This document shows, in pieces, positions 1 through 6,461 of a DNA stretch of 8,424 nucleotides. How positions within the stretch are numbered: position 1 is the stretch's first letter; each line of letters opens with the position of its first letter. The notes under the pieces were generated by a model, which had not been told where the DNA came from, did no database searches, and saw only the letters and a program-made list of their open reading frames with translations. A program made the translations under genes and the position numbers. The DNA comes from Betaproteobacteria bacterium (GTDB lineage Bacteria; Pseudomonadota; Gammaproteobacteria; Burkholderiales; Nitrosomonadaceae): assembly GCA_022601315.1 (NCBI GenBank), contig JAHZIU010000099.1:1-8424 (forward strand), written 5' to 3'.

Positions 1-296
1 ATAAACAGTTCACCAAAGATTATTACGACCCAGATAAACGCGCGATCGCTAATGGTGTGCATGTTGTGTTTAAGGACGATTCAGAGCTGGAAGAAGTTGT
101 CGTTGCATACCCGATTGGACACAAGAAACGCCGTCATGAGGGCATTCCGCTATTACAAAAGAAATTCATCACGAATCTAGCGCGATGTTTCCTGGAAAAT
201 CAACAACAAGCTATTCTTAATTTGTTTCAAGATCAGCAACAATTAGAATCAACAGCAGTTGATGAATTTGTTGAATTATTTGTCGCACGACAATAA
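1..296 (+). CDS. prpD: 2-methylcitrate dehydratase PrpD, C-terminal end (partial)
   Basis: Only the last 97 codons (frame beginning at base 3) and the TAA stop at 294-296 are in the window; the gene starts to the left. The visible peptide contains KDYYDPDKRAIAN, then EVVVAYPIGHKKRR and EGIPLLQKKF, which I recognise as the C-terminal segment of the MmgE/PrpD family, close to bacterial PrpD. PrpD dehydrates 2-methylcitrate in the cytoplasmic methylcitrate cycle, which oxidises propionyl-CoA to pyruvate and succinate. The catalytic part is outside the window. It is the only + strand gene here and runs toward spoT, with 33 bases between the two stops. The rest of a prp cluster (prpB, prpC, acnD) would be expected to the left but cannot be seen. 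Family assignment is firm; distinguishing PrpD from another MmgE/PrpD member rests on this fragment alone. Confidence 0.88.
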   Translation, partial: KQFTKDYYDPDKRAIANGVHVVFKDDSELEEVVVAYPIGHKKRRHEGIPLLQKKFITNLARCFLENQQQAILNLFQDQQQLESTAVDEFVELFVARQ

Positions 297-329
297 ATTT
301 GACCATCAGGAACGACCCGATAAAGAGAG

Positions 330-2438
330 TTAACCTCTGGTTCGAATAATTTTCACCACATCCTTAATATGCCTTAAACCACGCATTACTTGTGCAAGAT
401 GAAAACGGTTCTTAACTTGTAAAACAAAACGCATCGCAGTGTAATCATCTTCAGCTTCCATCCCAACATCGTCAATATTTGATTCTACTTTGGCAATTAC
501 TGAAGCGATCCTCGCCAAAACGCCATGTTTATTCGCCGCAATCACTTTGATATTCACTTCAAAAGTTCTTGCGATGTCTTTGCCCCAGGTCACATCCAAA
601 CAATTATCCAAAGTTTTCTTGCTATGGGTAATAATCGAACAATCATGAGTATGAATAACTAACCCCTGATCCTTTTTAAATTGTCCAACAATAATATCAC
701 CTGGAATCGGATGGCAGCATTTTGCAAACTGCACCGCCAAACCTTCCGTACCCATAATGGTAATTGGATCACTTGCAACACGCTCCTGTGCAAATGACTC
801 TGCCGGAAAAGCCAAGCGTTTTGCAACAACAGCTGGTAATTGTTTGCCAAGCGCCAAATCAGCCAGTAACTCCTGTTTGAACTTCAGACCACAATCTCGT
901 ACTATTTTTTCCCACTGTGTCTCATTAATTGTTTCCGGATCGATACTGAGTGACAGTAATGCTTGATTAAGCATACGTTCCCCCAATTCAACCGATTCAT
1001 CATATTGTATTGTCTTGAGAAAATGACGAATATGCGAACGCGCCCTACCTGTTGCAACGTAGCTTAGCCAAAAAGGATTCGGTTTTGCATAAGGTGCCGT
1101 GAAGATCTCCACACGATCACCACTTTTAAGTTCGTTGCGTAAAGGCGCATTTTCACCGTTAATTTTAGCTGCCACACAACAATTGCCAATATCAGAATGC
1201 ACCGCGTAGGCAAAATCAACAGCCGTTGACCCTCTTGGCAAGGTTAAAATTTTGCCTTGCGGCGTAAAAACATAGACTTCACCTGGAAACAAATCAATTT
1301 TTAAATGCTCTAAAAATTCTAAAGAATCTGTTGTATCGCTCAATGTTTCCAACAAGCTTTGTAACCATTGATTGGTTTTTATATGTAAATCATCCAGATT
1401 TGTATCAGCGCTCTTGTAGAGCCAATGTGAAGCCACTCCATTTTCAGCAATCCGGTGCATTTCAGTTGTACGGATTTGTATTTCTATAGGAATGCCAAAT
1501 GGCCCCAACAAAGTATTATGTAGGGATTGATATCCATTTCCTTTGGGGATAGCGATGTAATCTTTAAATTTACCGGGAATGGGTTTATACAAACTATGTA
1601 ATGCGCCCAATGCAACATAGCAAGATGGAATGTCAGAAACAATGACACGAAACCCATAGATATCAAGAACCTCTGAGAATGTCAGATGTTTCTCAACCAT
1701 TTTATTATAGATGCTATAGAGATGCTTTTCACGTCCGCTAACCTTTGCATCAAGCTTTGATTCTGCTAATTTGGCATTGATCGCATCAAGAATCTTACCG
1801 ACAACTTCACGACGATTGCCCCGCGCAGCTTTCGTTGCTTTAGTCAACACTTTATAGCGGACTGGGCGGGAATATCGAAAACCCAGCTCCAATAATTCCT
1901 GGTAAATTTTATTGAGTCCCAAACGATGCGCAATCGGCGCATAAATTTCAAGTGTTTCACGCGCAATACTTCTTTGTTTTTCTGGGCGCATTACTTCAAG
2001 CGTCTGCATATTATGCAAACGATCCGCTAACTTAATCAGTATGACACGTACGTCACGTGCCATTGCCAAAAGCATTTTACGGAAATTTCCTGCCTGCGCT
2101 TCAGCTTGAGTTTGAAACTCAATTTTATCGAGTTTAGAAACACCATCCACCAGCTCAGCGACCGGCTGGCCAAATCTTTCACTGATTTCGGCTTTAGAAA
2201 TATGCGTATCTTCAACAACATCATGAAGTAACGCTGCTGTCAGTGTTGGCGCATCAAGACGCAGTTGACCGAGAATTCTGGCAACCGCTAAAGGATGGGA
2301 TATGTACGGCTCGCCAGATTTGCGAAATTGACCAGAATGAGCACCCTGGCCGAATGCATAAGCACTCTTAAGCTGCATAATATCTTCGGGTTTAAGATAT
2401 TTAGATGTTTCAGAAAACAGAAGTTCTGCATCAGGCAT
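330..2438 (-). CDS. spoT: Bifunctional (p)ppGpp synthetase/hydrolase SpoT (Rel/Spo family)
   Basis: A 702-residue long RelA/SpoT homologue, the usual length for SpoT. It makes and degrades the stringent-response alarmone (p)ppGpp in the cytoplasm. The N-terminal hydrolase domain is intact: R39, H48 (YISHPLAVA), H72-D73 with E76-D77 (HDVVEDT) and D139 (KLADRLHNM) match the residues that hold Mn and substrate in Rel enzymes. The synthetase domain follows at about 230-345, with D259 (LDIYGFRV), the loop KFKDYIAIPKGNGYQSLH at 290-307 and E319 in EIQIRT. KFKD corresponds to the RxKD motif of bifunctional enzymes, not the ExDD of synthetase-only RelA. Then come a TGS domain (about 386-446), a helical region, a Cys/His-containing segment (CCHPIPGD at 574-581) and a C-terminal ACT domain (about 627-702). 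The ATG at 2438 aligns with the E. coli SpoT start, but no good ribosome binding site precedes it. It is the last gene of the gmk-rpoZ-spoT block, 149 bases after rpoZ. Confidence 0.97.
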   Translation of the reverse strand: MPDAELLFSETSKYLKPEDIMQLKSAYAFGQGAHSGQFRKSGEPYISHPLAVARILGQLRLDAPTLTAALLHDVVEDTHISKAEISERFGQPVAELVDGVSKLDKIEFQTQAEAQAGNFRKMLLAMARDVRVILIKLADRLHNMQTLEVMRPEKQRSIARETLEIYAPIAHRLGLNKIYQELLELGFRYSRPVRYKVLTKATKAARGNRREVVGKILDAINAKLAESKLDAKVSGREKHLYSIYNKMVEKHLTFSEVLDIYGFRVIVSDIPSCYVALGALHSLYKPIPGKFKDYIAIPKGNGYQSLHNTLLGPFGIPIEIQIRTTEMHRIAENGVASHWLYKSADTNLDDLHIKTNQWLQSLLETLSDTTDSLEFLEHLKIDLFPGEVYVFTPQGKILTLPRGSTAVDFAYAVHSDIGNCCVAAKINGENAPLRNELKSGDRVEIFTAPYAKPNPFWLSYVATGRARSHIRHFLKTIQYDESVELGERMLNQALLSLSIDPETINETQWEKIVRDCGLKFKQELLADLALGKQLPAVVAKRLAFPAESFAQERVASDPITIMGTEGLAVQFAKCCHPIPGDIIVGQFKKDQGLVIHTHDCSIITHSKKTLDNCLDVTWGKDIARTFEVNIKVIAANKHGVLARIASVIAKVESNIDDVGMEAEDDYTAMRFVLQVKNRFHLAQVMRGLRHIKDVVKIIRTRG

Positions 2439-2543
2439 TTGATATTAATTAATTTTGTAGGTAATCATTTACCGAACAGATTATTAGTAAGATATTTATA
2501 CTTTTAGGAAAGCATGCTCCATGTAAGATTTACGATTCCCTTT

Positions 2544-2572
2544 ATTGCATCAACACGATTGATACATTTCAA
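2544..2572 (-). promoter_or_regulatory. Candidate sigma-70 promoter for spoT
   Basis: In the 149-base gap between rpoZ and spoT the - strand reads TTGAAA (2572-2567), a 17-base spacer, then TGCAAT (2549-2544). The -35 matches five of six consensus bases; the -10 matches four but lacks the important A at its second position. It would give a leader of about 100 bases for spoT. No Rho-independent terminator was seen after rpoZ, so read-through is also likely. Confidence 0.25.
2549..2563. repeat. Short inverted repeat in the spoT leader (ATCAA-N5-TTGAT)
   Basis: Perfect five-base arms (2549-2553 and 2559-2563) around a five-base centre. It overlaps the spacer and -10 of the candidate spoT promoter, so it could be an operator half-site pair or a weak RNA hairpin. 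It has no U-tract and is not a terminator. Arms this short occur by chance. Confidence 0.25.
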
Positions 2573-2587
2573 GTATTTCTGCGAAAA

Positions 2588-2794
2588 TTACATATTCTTA
2601 GGATTTAGAATATCAATATCTATCTTACCTTGAGCCAGCTCGCGTAAAGCAATTACTGTGGGTTTATCCCGAGCTGGGTCAACCATAGGGGCTGAACCAA
2701 CCGCCAATTGTCTTGCTCTGGTTGTCGCAGTTAACGTCATGTCAAATCTGTTTGGAATTTTCTTTAAACAGTCATCAACAGTAATACGTGCCAT
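2588..2794 (-). CDS. rpoZ: DNA-directed RNA polymerase omega subunit
   Basis: A 68-residue protein beginning [18 protein letters not shown] and containing ARQLAVG and [13 protein letters not shown], all hallmarks of omega. Omega wraps the C-terminal tail of beta-prime and helps assemble RNA polymerase. It is shorter than the 91-residue E. coli protein and close to the length usual in betaproteobacteria. The N-terminal MAR (residues 1-3) is the motif linked in other proteobacteria to binding of ppGpp at site 1, between omega and beta-prime; that this polymerase binds ppGpp is inference. The ATG at 2794 is supported by an AGAGG ribosome binding site at 2803-2807, eight bases upstream. It lies 62 bases after gmk and 149 bases before spoT, the standard gmk-rpoZ-spoT order. 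Confidence 0.97.
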   Translation of the reverse strand: MARITVDDCLKKIPNRFDMTLTATTRARQLAVGSAPMVDPARDKPTVIALRELAQGKIDIDILNPKNM

Positions 2795-2815
2795 GATTTT
2801 TGCCTCTAATTAGTA

Positions 2816-2843
2816 ACAATACAAGTAAAAGTCGCGCAGTAAA
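2816..2843 (-). promoter_or_regulatory. Weak candidate promoter for rpoZ
   Basis: In the 62-base gap between gmk and rpoZ the - strand reads TTTACT (2843-2838), a 16-base spacer, then TATTGT (2821-2816), four of six matches in each element. The AGAGG ribosome binding site of rpoZ follows at 2807-2803. The gap is short enough for rpoZ simply to be read from upstream of gmk; this site is only a possibility. Confidence 0.2.
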
Positions 2844-2856
2844 CAGCTTGCGGACA

Positions 2857-3486
2857 TTAAAGATCTGTAGATTCTAGTTGTGTGATTAATGCATGCTGAT
2901 CAACAAGCTGGCGTTCTTTTTTTAAATGCTCCGACCGTACAATACATGTTAGGTCGTTCACTGCTTCTTCAAGCTTGTTGTTGATAATAACATAATCAAA
3001 CTCACATACGTGGCTAACTTCTTCACGTGCTGCTGCCAGTCTCTTTTCAATCACGGTCGATTCATCCTGTGCGCGTGTTTTTAATCGTGTTGCCAATGTC
3101 TCTGATGATGGTGGCAAAATGAATATTCCGATTGCTTGAGGGTAGATCTTTCGTACCTGAGTTGCGCCCTGGCAATCAATCTCAAGCAAGATATCATACC
3201 CAGCGGCCATGGTTTCATTTATCCAAGTCTGTGAGGTGCCATACAAATTACCATAAACCTCTGCACTTTCCAGAAACTCGCCACGCAACAATTTTTGTTT
3301 AAATATCTCTTCACTTACAAAATGGTAGTCGCGCCCATCCACCTCATCAGAACGTAAAGGACGTGAAGTATGTGAGATTGACAACTTAAGATTAACATCA
3401 GTTTTGAGTAATGCGCGAACCAGGCTAGTCTTTCCCGTTCCGGAAGGCGCACTAATAATGAATAAACAACCTGTATTAGTAGTCAT
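2857..3486 (-). CDS. gmk: Guanylate kinase
   Basis: A 209-residue cytoplasmic enzyme that converts GMP (or dGMP) and ATP to GDP (or dGDP), an essential step in GTP supply. The P-loop APSGTGKTS spans residues 13-21 near the N-terminus. The GMP-binding region follows as SHTSRPLRSDEVDGRDYHFV (38-57), FLESAEVYGNLYGTS (71-85) and LLEIDCQGA (100-108), in the canonical order; the lid region carries RLKTRAQDE (134-142). In the GMP-binding loop an Asp (D47) sits where many homologues have Gly before the conserved Glu, a mild variation. Length is normal. The ATG at 3486 lies only two bases after the TAA of the HDOD-GAF gene and lacks a good ribosome binding site of its own, so translational coupling is likely. 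rpoZ and spoT follow on the same strand. Confidence 0.97.
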   Translation of the reverse strand: MTTNTGCLFIISAPSGTGKTSLVRALLKTDVNLKLSISHTSRPLRSDEVDGRDYHFVSEEIFKQKLLRGEFLESAEVYGNLYGTSQTWINETMAAGYDILLEIDCQGATQVRKIYPQAIGIFILPPSSETLATRLKTRAQDESTVIEKRLAAAREEVSHVCEFDYVIINNKLEEAVNDLTCIVRSEHLKKERQLVDQHALITQLESTDL

Positions 3487-3488
3487 GT

Positions 3489-5099
3489 TTATTTTTTATT
3501 CAAAGCAGCGAGCACTTGCCCTTTTAATGTCTTGATAAGCCGCATCTCTTCAGATGTAATGCCTTCTGGAGCCTTATGTTCACGGTCTGCATAAACCAAA
3601 CCTACTGGACTTTTGTTGATTACTAAAGGTAGTACTATAAAACTATTTGCATCTGGTAACAAATCAATATGCCACTGTGGTCTCAACTTACGAACCTTCT
3701 TCACAGTCGTATCCGAGATAAGTAGATCAACATTCCTTTCCATTGACAAACAAAATAAGTCATCAGATAGTACAGCTGAAAAAACAAAATCTTTTTGGTA
3801 ATGCATATTGTTTTTCCCCAACGAACTACGTGCTCGAAATTGATTCTTGCTTGAATCTCGCAAACAAAGTGTAATAAAACGAAAACCAAGACAATTATGA
3901 AGTGTTTCCAGCACCAACATAATCAAGTCATTCAGCTTATATTCACCAACAGCCATGACTTCTGTCACATCTTGCACACCTGCCAGCAATAACGCATCCG
4001 CATTAAATGGTTTACCACTTGGGTGGCACTGTATGATTTCTGGAGCATCAGGTTTTTCACTTTCAAAAACTAAATCGCCTAAGATATCCACTTCAGCGAC
4101 GGCTTCCGCACCTAAATTTTTTGCGTCCACACTGATTTCTTTGTCATCATCAGATGTTAATTGCGCATTAGCGCCGAGCGCCCTTGTTTCATTAGCCGCC
4201 TTGGTTATTAACGAACGTAACTTTGGCCTGTCCATTTCGAATGCTTGGCCAAAGCGCGACAACAACTCCTCTTCCAGATCTGCGTCTGCAGATTCGTCTA
4301 TTGGAAAGATAAGCGGAACCACTTTCTCGCTTAATTCTGCAGCTTGCTGCATCCATTCCTGATGACTCTTTGGTACCCTCAACCTACCTGGTTTTGTTTT
4401 AATGGCCTGTATAATGCTTGATGGAATATCCCATTGTTCTAGAATAGTTTCAGAAAATCTCTCAAGACTAAAATTCAACACTTGCATCGAAGCTTGTGCA
4501 GGTGTAAGAGAATCTTCCTTGATAAGCGTCATCATTACTTGATATTGGTCCTGATCATATGCAGCCAGCAATAAGCGTCCGAGATTTCTAAACAAAGCAG
4601 CAACTGCAATTTCCTCGGCATCTTTGAAATAGCTCTGGTTTGCTAGCTCACGACCAACCATACTAGCTGCCAAAGCATACGTTAGCTCTGCACGCACATG
4701 TTCGGCCCGCTTACCTGACATACCATCTACTAACAGCATTGCCAACGCACATGTTTTAACGGTATTAAATCCAAGCAAGAAAATAGCCTTAGTAATACTT
4801 GTGACTACTATGTTTGATGCAGTACGGAAGGTTACAGAATTAGCTAGTCGTAAAATCTTTTGCGTCAATGAAACATCAGACAGCACATAATAAGCAAGTT
4901 TGCGTATAGACTCCTCATCTGAGGATGATAGCTGCACAATACGTGATATAGAACTACCAAGCGCCGGCAAATCCGGGTCATTACTAATGGCTTCGAGTAA
5001 TTTATCTTTTGTGGACAAGGGATAACAGTTATCAACAGATAAACGACTCGATGTGTCTGTAGCGTTTTTCGTAAGTTCTTGTGTATGAGTTGATACCAT
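3489..5099 (-). CDS. HDOD-domain protein with C-terminal GAF-like domain
   Basis: A 536-residue protein counted from the ATG at 5099; a GTG directly before it at 5102 would add one residue. Neither has a clear ribosome binding site. Residues about 33-240 are an HDOD domain, beginning with LPALGSSISRIVQL and continuing through LSDVSLTQKILRLANS and SITKAIFLLGFNTVKTCALAM. HDOD domains resemble HD hydrolases but lack the metal ligands and act in signalling; here the usual LLHDIG-type site reads ALFRNLGRLLLA (about 168-179), so H and D are replaced by R and N. A charged, acidic linker follows (about 265-365). Residues about 380-536 look like a GAF domain, with LNDLIMLVLETLHNCLGFRF, a central strand region and FIVLPLVINKSPVGLVYAD near the end. 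No signal peptide or membrane segment is visible, so it should be cytoplasmic. No catalytic output domain is seen. It sits directly before gmk; its ligand and partner are unknown. Confidence 0.85.
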   Translation of the reverse strand: MVSTHTQELTKNATDTSSRLSVDNCYPLSTKDKLLEAISNDPDLPALGSSISRIVQLSSSDEESIRKLAYYVLSDVSLTQKILRLANSVTFRTASNIVVTSITKAIFLLGFNTVKTCALAMLLVDGMSGKRAEHVRAELTYALAASMVGRELANQSYFKDAEEIAVAALFRNLGRLLLAAYDQDQYQVMMTLIKEDSLTPAQASMQVLNFSLERFSETILEQWDIPSSIIQAIKTKPGRLRVPKSHQEWMQQAAELSEKVVPLIFPIDESADADLEEELLSRFGQAFEMDRPKLRSLITKAANETRALGANAQLTSDDDKEISVDAKNLGAEAVAEVDILGDLVFESEKPDAPEIIQCHPSGKPFNADALLLAGVQDVTEVMAVGEYKLNDLIMLVLETLHNCLGFRFITLCLRDSSKNQFRARSSLGKNNMHYQKDFVFSAVLSDDLFCLSMERNVDLLISDTTVKKVRKLRPQWHIDLLPDANSFIVLPLVINKSPVGLVYADREHKAPEGITSEEMRLIKTLKGQVLAALNKK

Positions 5100-5197
5100 C
5101 ACGGTAAATTAGATAAAGTAATTAAATAAACAACCTGTCATATAAAAACAAAAACTTTCTATTTCCCAGGGTATCGCTCATTTAAAGTTAAAAGACT

Positions 5198-5226
5198 CTT
5201 ATATTATCGACAAAGAAAGCGGATAA
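5198..5226 (-). promoter_or_regulatory. Candidate sigma-70 promoter for the HDOD-GAF gene
   Basis: In the 130-base gap after msrA, the - strand reads TTATCC (5226-5221), a 17-base spacer, then TATAAG (5203-5198). The -10 matches five of six consensus bases and the -35 only three. Transcription would start about 90 bases before the ATG and could also serve gmk, rpoZ and spoT. The region is A+T-rich, so chance matches are easy to find. Confidence 0.3.
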
Positions 5227-5232
5227 TTGATA

Positions 5233-5703
5233 CTAATGATGGCCTATCCCATGTTTCTCAAAGTAGCGTTGATGGTATTCCTCTGCTTTATAGAAACATG
5301 AAACCGGTAATATCTCTGTAACAATCGGCGCATGTAGTCGACCACTTTGCTGTAACGTTTTCTTTGATTGCATCGCTATGTCTTTTTGTTGTGGGGCAAA
5401 AAAGTAAATGACAGAACGATACTGTGTACCACTATCCGCACCTTGCCTGTCTTTACTTGTCGGATCATGACATTGCCAAAAACTATCAAACAGTGTCTCC
5501 AATGCAATTTCGGCAGGATTAAATACGATCTCTACTACTTCAACATGACCGGTTTTTCCTGAACAAACCATCTCATAAGTTGGGTTCTCAGAATGTCCCC
5601 CGGCATAGCCACATGTTACATCAACAACACCTTTAAGACGTCGAAAGGTCGCTTCTATCCCCCAGAAACAACCTGCGCCAAATACTATTTTTTCTATGAC
5701 CAT
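5233..5703 (-). CDS. msrA: Peptide methionine-(S)-S-oxide reductase MsrA
   Basis: A 156-residue protein that reduces the S epimer of methionine sulfoxide in proteins and as free amino acid, repairing oxidative damage. The catalytic motif GCFWG is at residues 11-15, with nucleophile C12, followed by GYAGGHSENPTYEMVCSGKTGHVEVVEI (32-59), FWQCHDPTSKDRQGADSGTQYRS (75-97) and AEEYHQRYFEKHG (140-152), all typical of MsrA. No signal peptide is present, so it should be cytoplasmic. The tail ends GIGHH without a cysteine; many MsrA proteins carry their resolving cysteine there. Remaining cysteines are C31, C47, C78 and C136; C136, in SCFYKAEEYHQ, is a possible substitute. The start codon ATG at 5703 has no strong ribosome binding site; only 31 bases separate it from the dsbA stop, so co-transcription with dsbA is plausible. 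Confidence 0.96.
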   Translation of the reverse strand: MVIEKIVFGAGCFWGIEATFRRLKGVVDVTCGYAGGHSENPTYEMVCSGKTGHVEVVEIVFNPAEIALETLFDSFWQCHDPTSKDRQGADSGTQYRSVIYFFAPQQKDIAMQSKKTLQQSGRLHAPIVTEILPVSCFYKAEEYHQRYFEKHGIGHH

Positions 5704-5734
5704 GCTTATAATTTAATAGAAAATAAAAACTACG

Positions 5735-6382
5735 TTATTCCGTTTCTCTTTCCTGACGCACTTTTTCCAGTATTTTATCCAAAACCAGAATTGTGTCCTG
5801 CGGTGTACCGCCGCGTTTACCACTGGTGACATATCGACCATCTATTACTAATGCGGGAACACCTGATAATTTGTATTGCTGCGTCATTTGTGTTGATCTC
5901 GCAACCTGATTTTGTATGGAAAATGAATTATATGCGCCCACAAACTGCTCTCGATCCACACCTTGCTTTTCCACCCAGCCAAATAAAACTGACTCATCAT
6001 TAAGATTCAATTTGTCACGATGTATCGCATCATAAATTCTGTCATGCAATATCTCGGCACCATCAACAGCATTCATTGCATAGAACATTTTAGCGCCTGG
6101 TATCCAATTACTACGAAAAATCGCCGGCACATAACGGAAATCCACATCTTCAGGAATATTCTCCAGCCATGCTTTTATATGTGGGTGTAAATTATTGCAA
6201 TGCGGGCAGCCGTACCAAAAGAATTCAATAACCTCAATACCACTTTCATTCTGTGTCGACTGCTTATTCGCTAAAACGGTGTAATCCTTTCCTTGAACAA
6301 TTTCCGCTTGTACAATTGATGAACCTACAAACCCAATACTCAACAGTAAGAAAATTGCTATAAAAAACCTATTGATATCCAT
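5735..6382 (-). CDS. dsbA: Periplasmic thiol:disulfide interchange protein DsbA
   Basis: A 215-residue thioredoxin-fold oxidase that introduces disulfide bonds into proteins exported to the periplasm. The N-terminus is a signal peptide: MDINR, then a hydrophobic stretch (about 6-20), with likely cleavage after SSIVQA (residue 26). The active site CPHC is at 59-62 in EFFWYGCPHCNNLHP, the DsbA type, and the cis-proline loop is SGVPALVIDG with P176. An inserted helical domain lies between them. The frame stays open upstream to 6448, but I chose the ATG at 6382 because GGGAGAAAGG (6383-6392) directly before it is a strong ribosome binding site and because it puts a clean signal peptide at the N-terminus. 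It lies 79 bases after the SPOR gene and 31 bases before msrA. A DsbB partner is not in the window. Confidence 0.95.
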   Translation of the reverse strand: MDINRFFIAIFLLLSIGFVGSSIVQAEIVQGKDYTVLANKQSTQNESGIEVIEFFWYGCPHCNNLHPHIKAWLENIPEDVDFRYVPAIFRSNWIPGAKMFYAMNAVDGAEILHDRIYDAIHRDKLNLNDESVLFGWVEKQGVDREQFVGAYNSFSIQNQVARSTQMTQQYKLSGVPALVIDGRYVTSGKRGGTPQDTILVLDKILEKVRQERETE

Positions 6383-6461
6383 CCTTTCTCCCAAGAAAAA
6401 CAATTGAATACAAAACAGACACTTACAATACAAACGACAAGTTATCAATGATAGCGCCCAG

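Noticed and set aside
326..338. Bidirectional intrinsic terminator between prpD and spoT
   Set aside because: The stem is only four base pairs and neither strand has a following run of T.
757..966. Other open frames opposite or within spoT, gmk, argS and neighbours
   Set aside because: All overlap strong genes in other frames and show no recognisable protein features.
2549..2563. FNR/CRP-type operator in the spoT leader
   Set aside because: FNR boxes read TTGAT-N4-ATCAA; here the arms are in the opposite order (ATCAA-N5-TTGAT), so the site does not match.
3955..4362. A 135-codon open frame on the + strand inside the HDOD-GAF gene
   Set aside because: It lies wholly opposite a well-supported gene, its composition is Ser/Ala-rich as expected of an antisense shadow, and I see no domain or ribosome binding site.
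6383..6448. Longer N-terminus for DsbA starting at 6448
   Set aside because: The extra 22 residues contain three cysteines and would bury the signal peptide; the ATG at 6382 has a much better ribosome binding site and a standard signal sequence.
6443..6453. Inverted repeat TATCA-A-TGATA between the SPOR gene and dsbA
   Set aside because: Arms are five bases with a one-base centre, too tight for an RNA hairpin and too short to claim as an operator without comparison to relatives.
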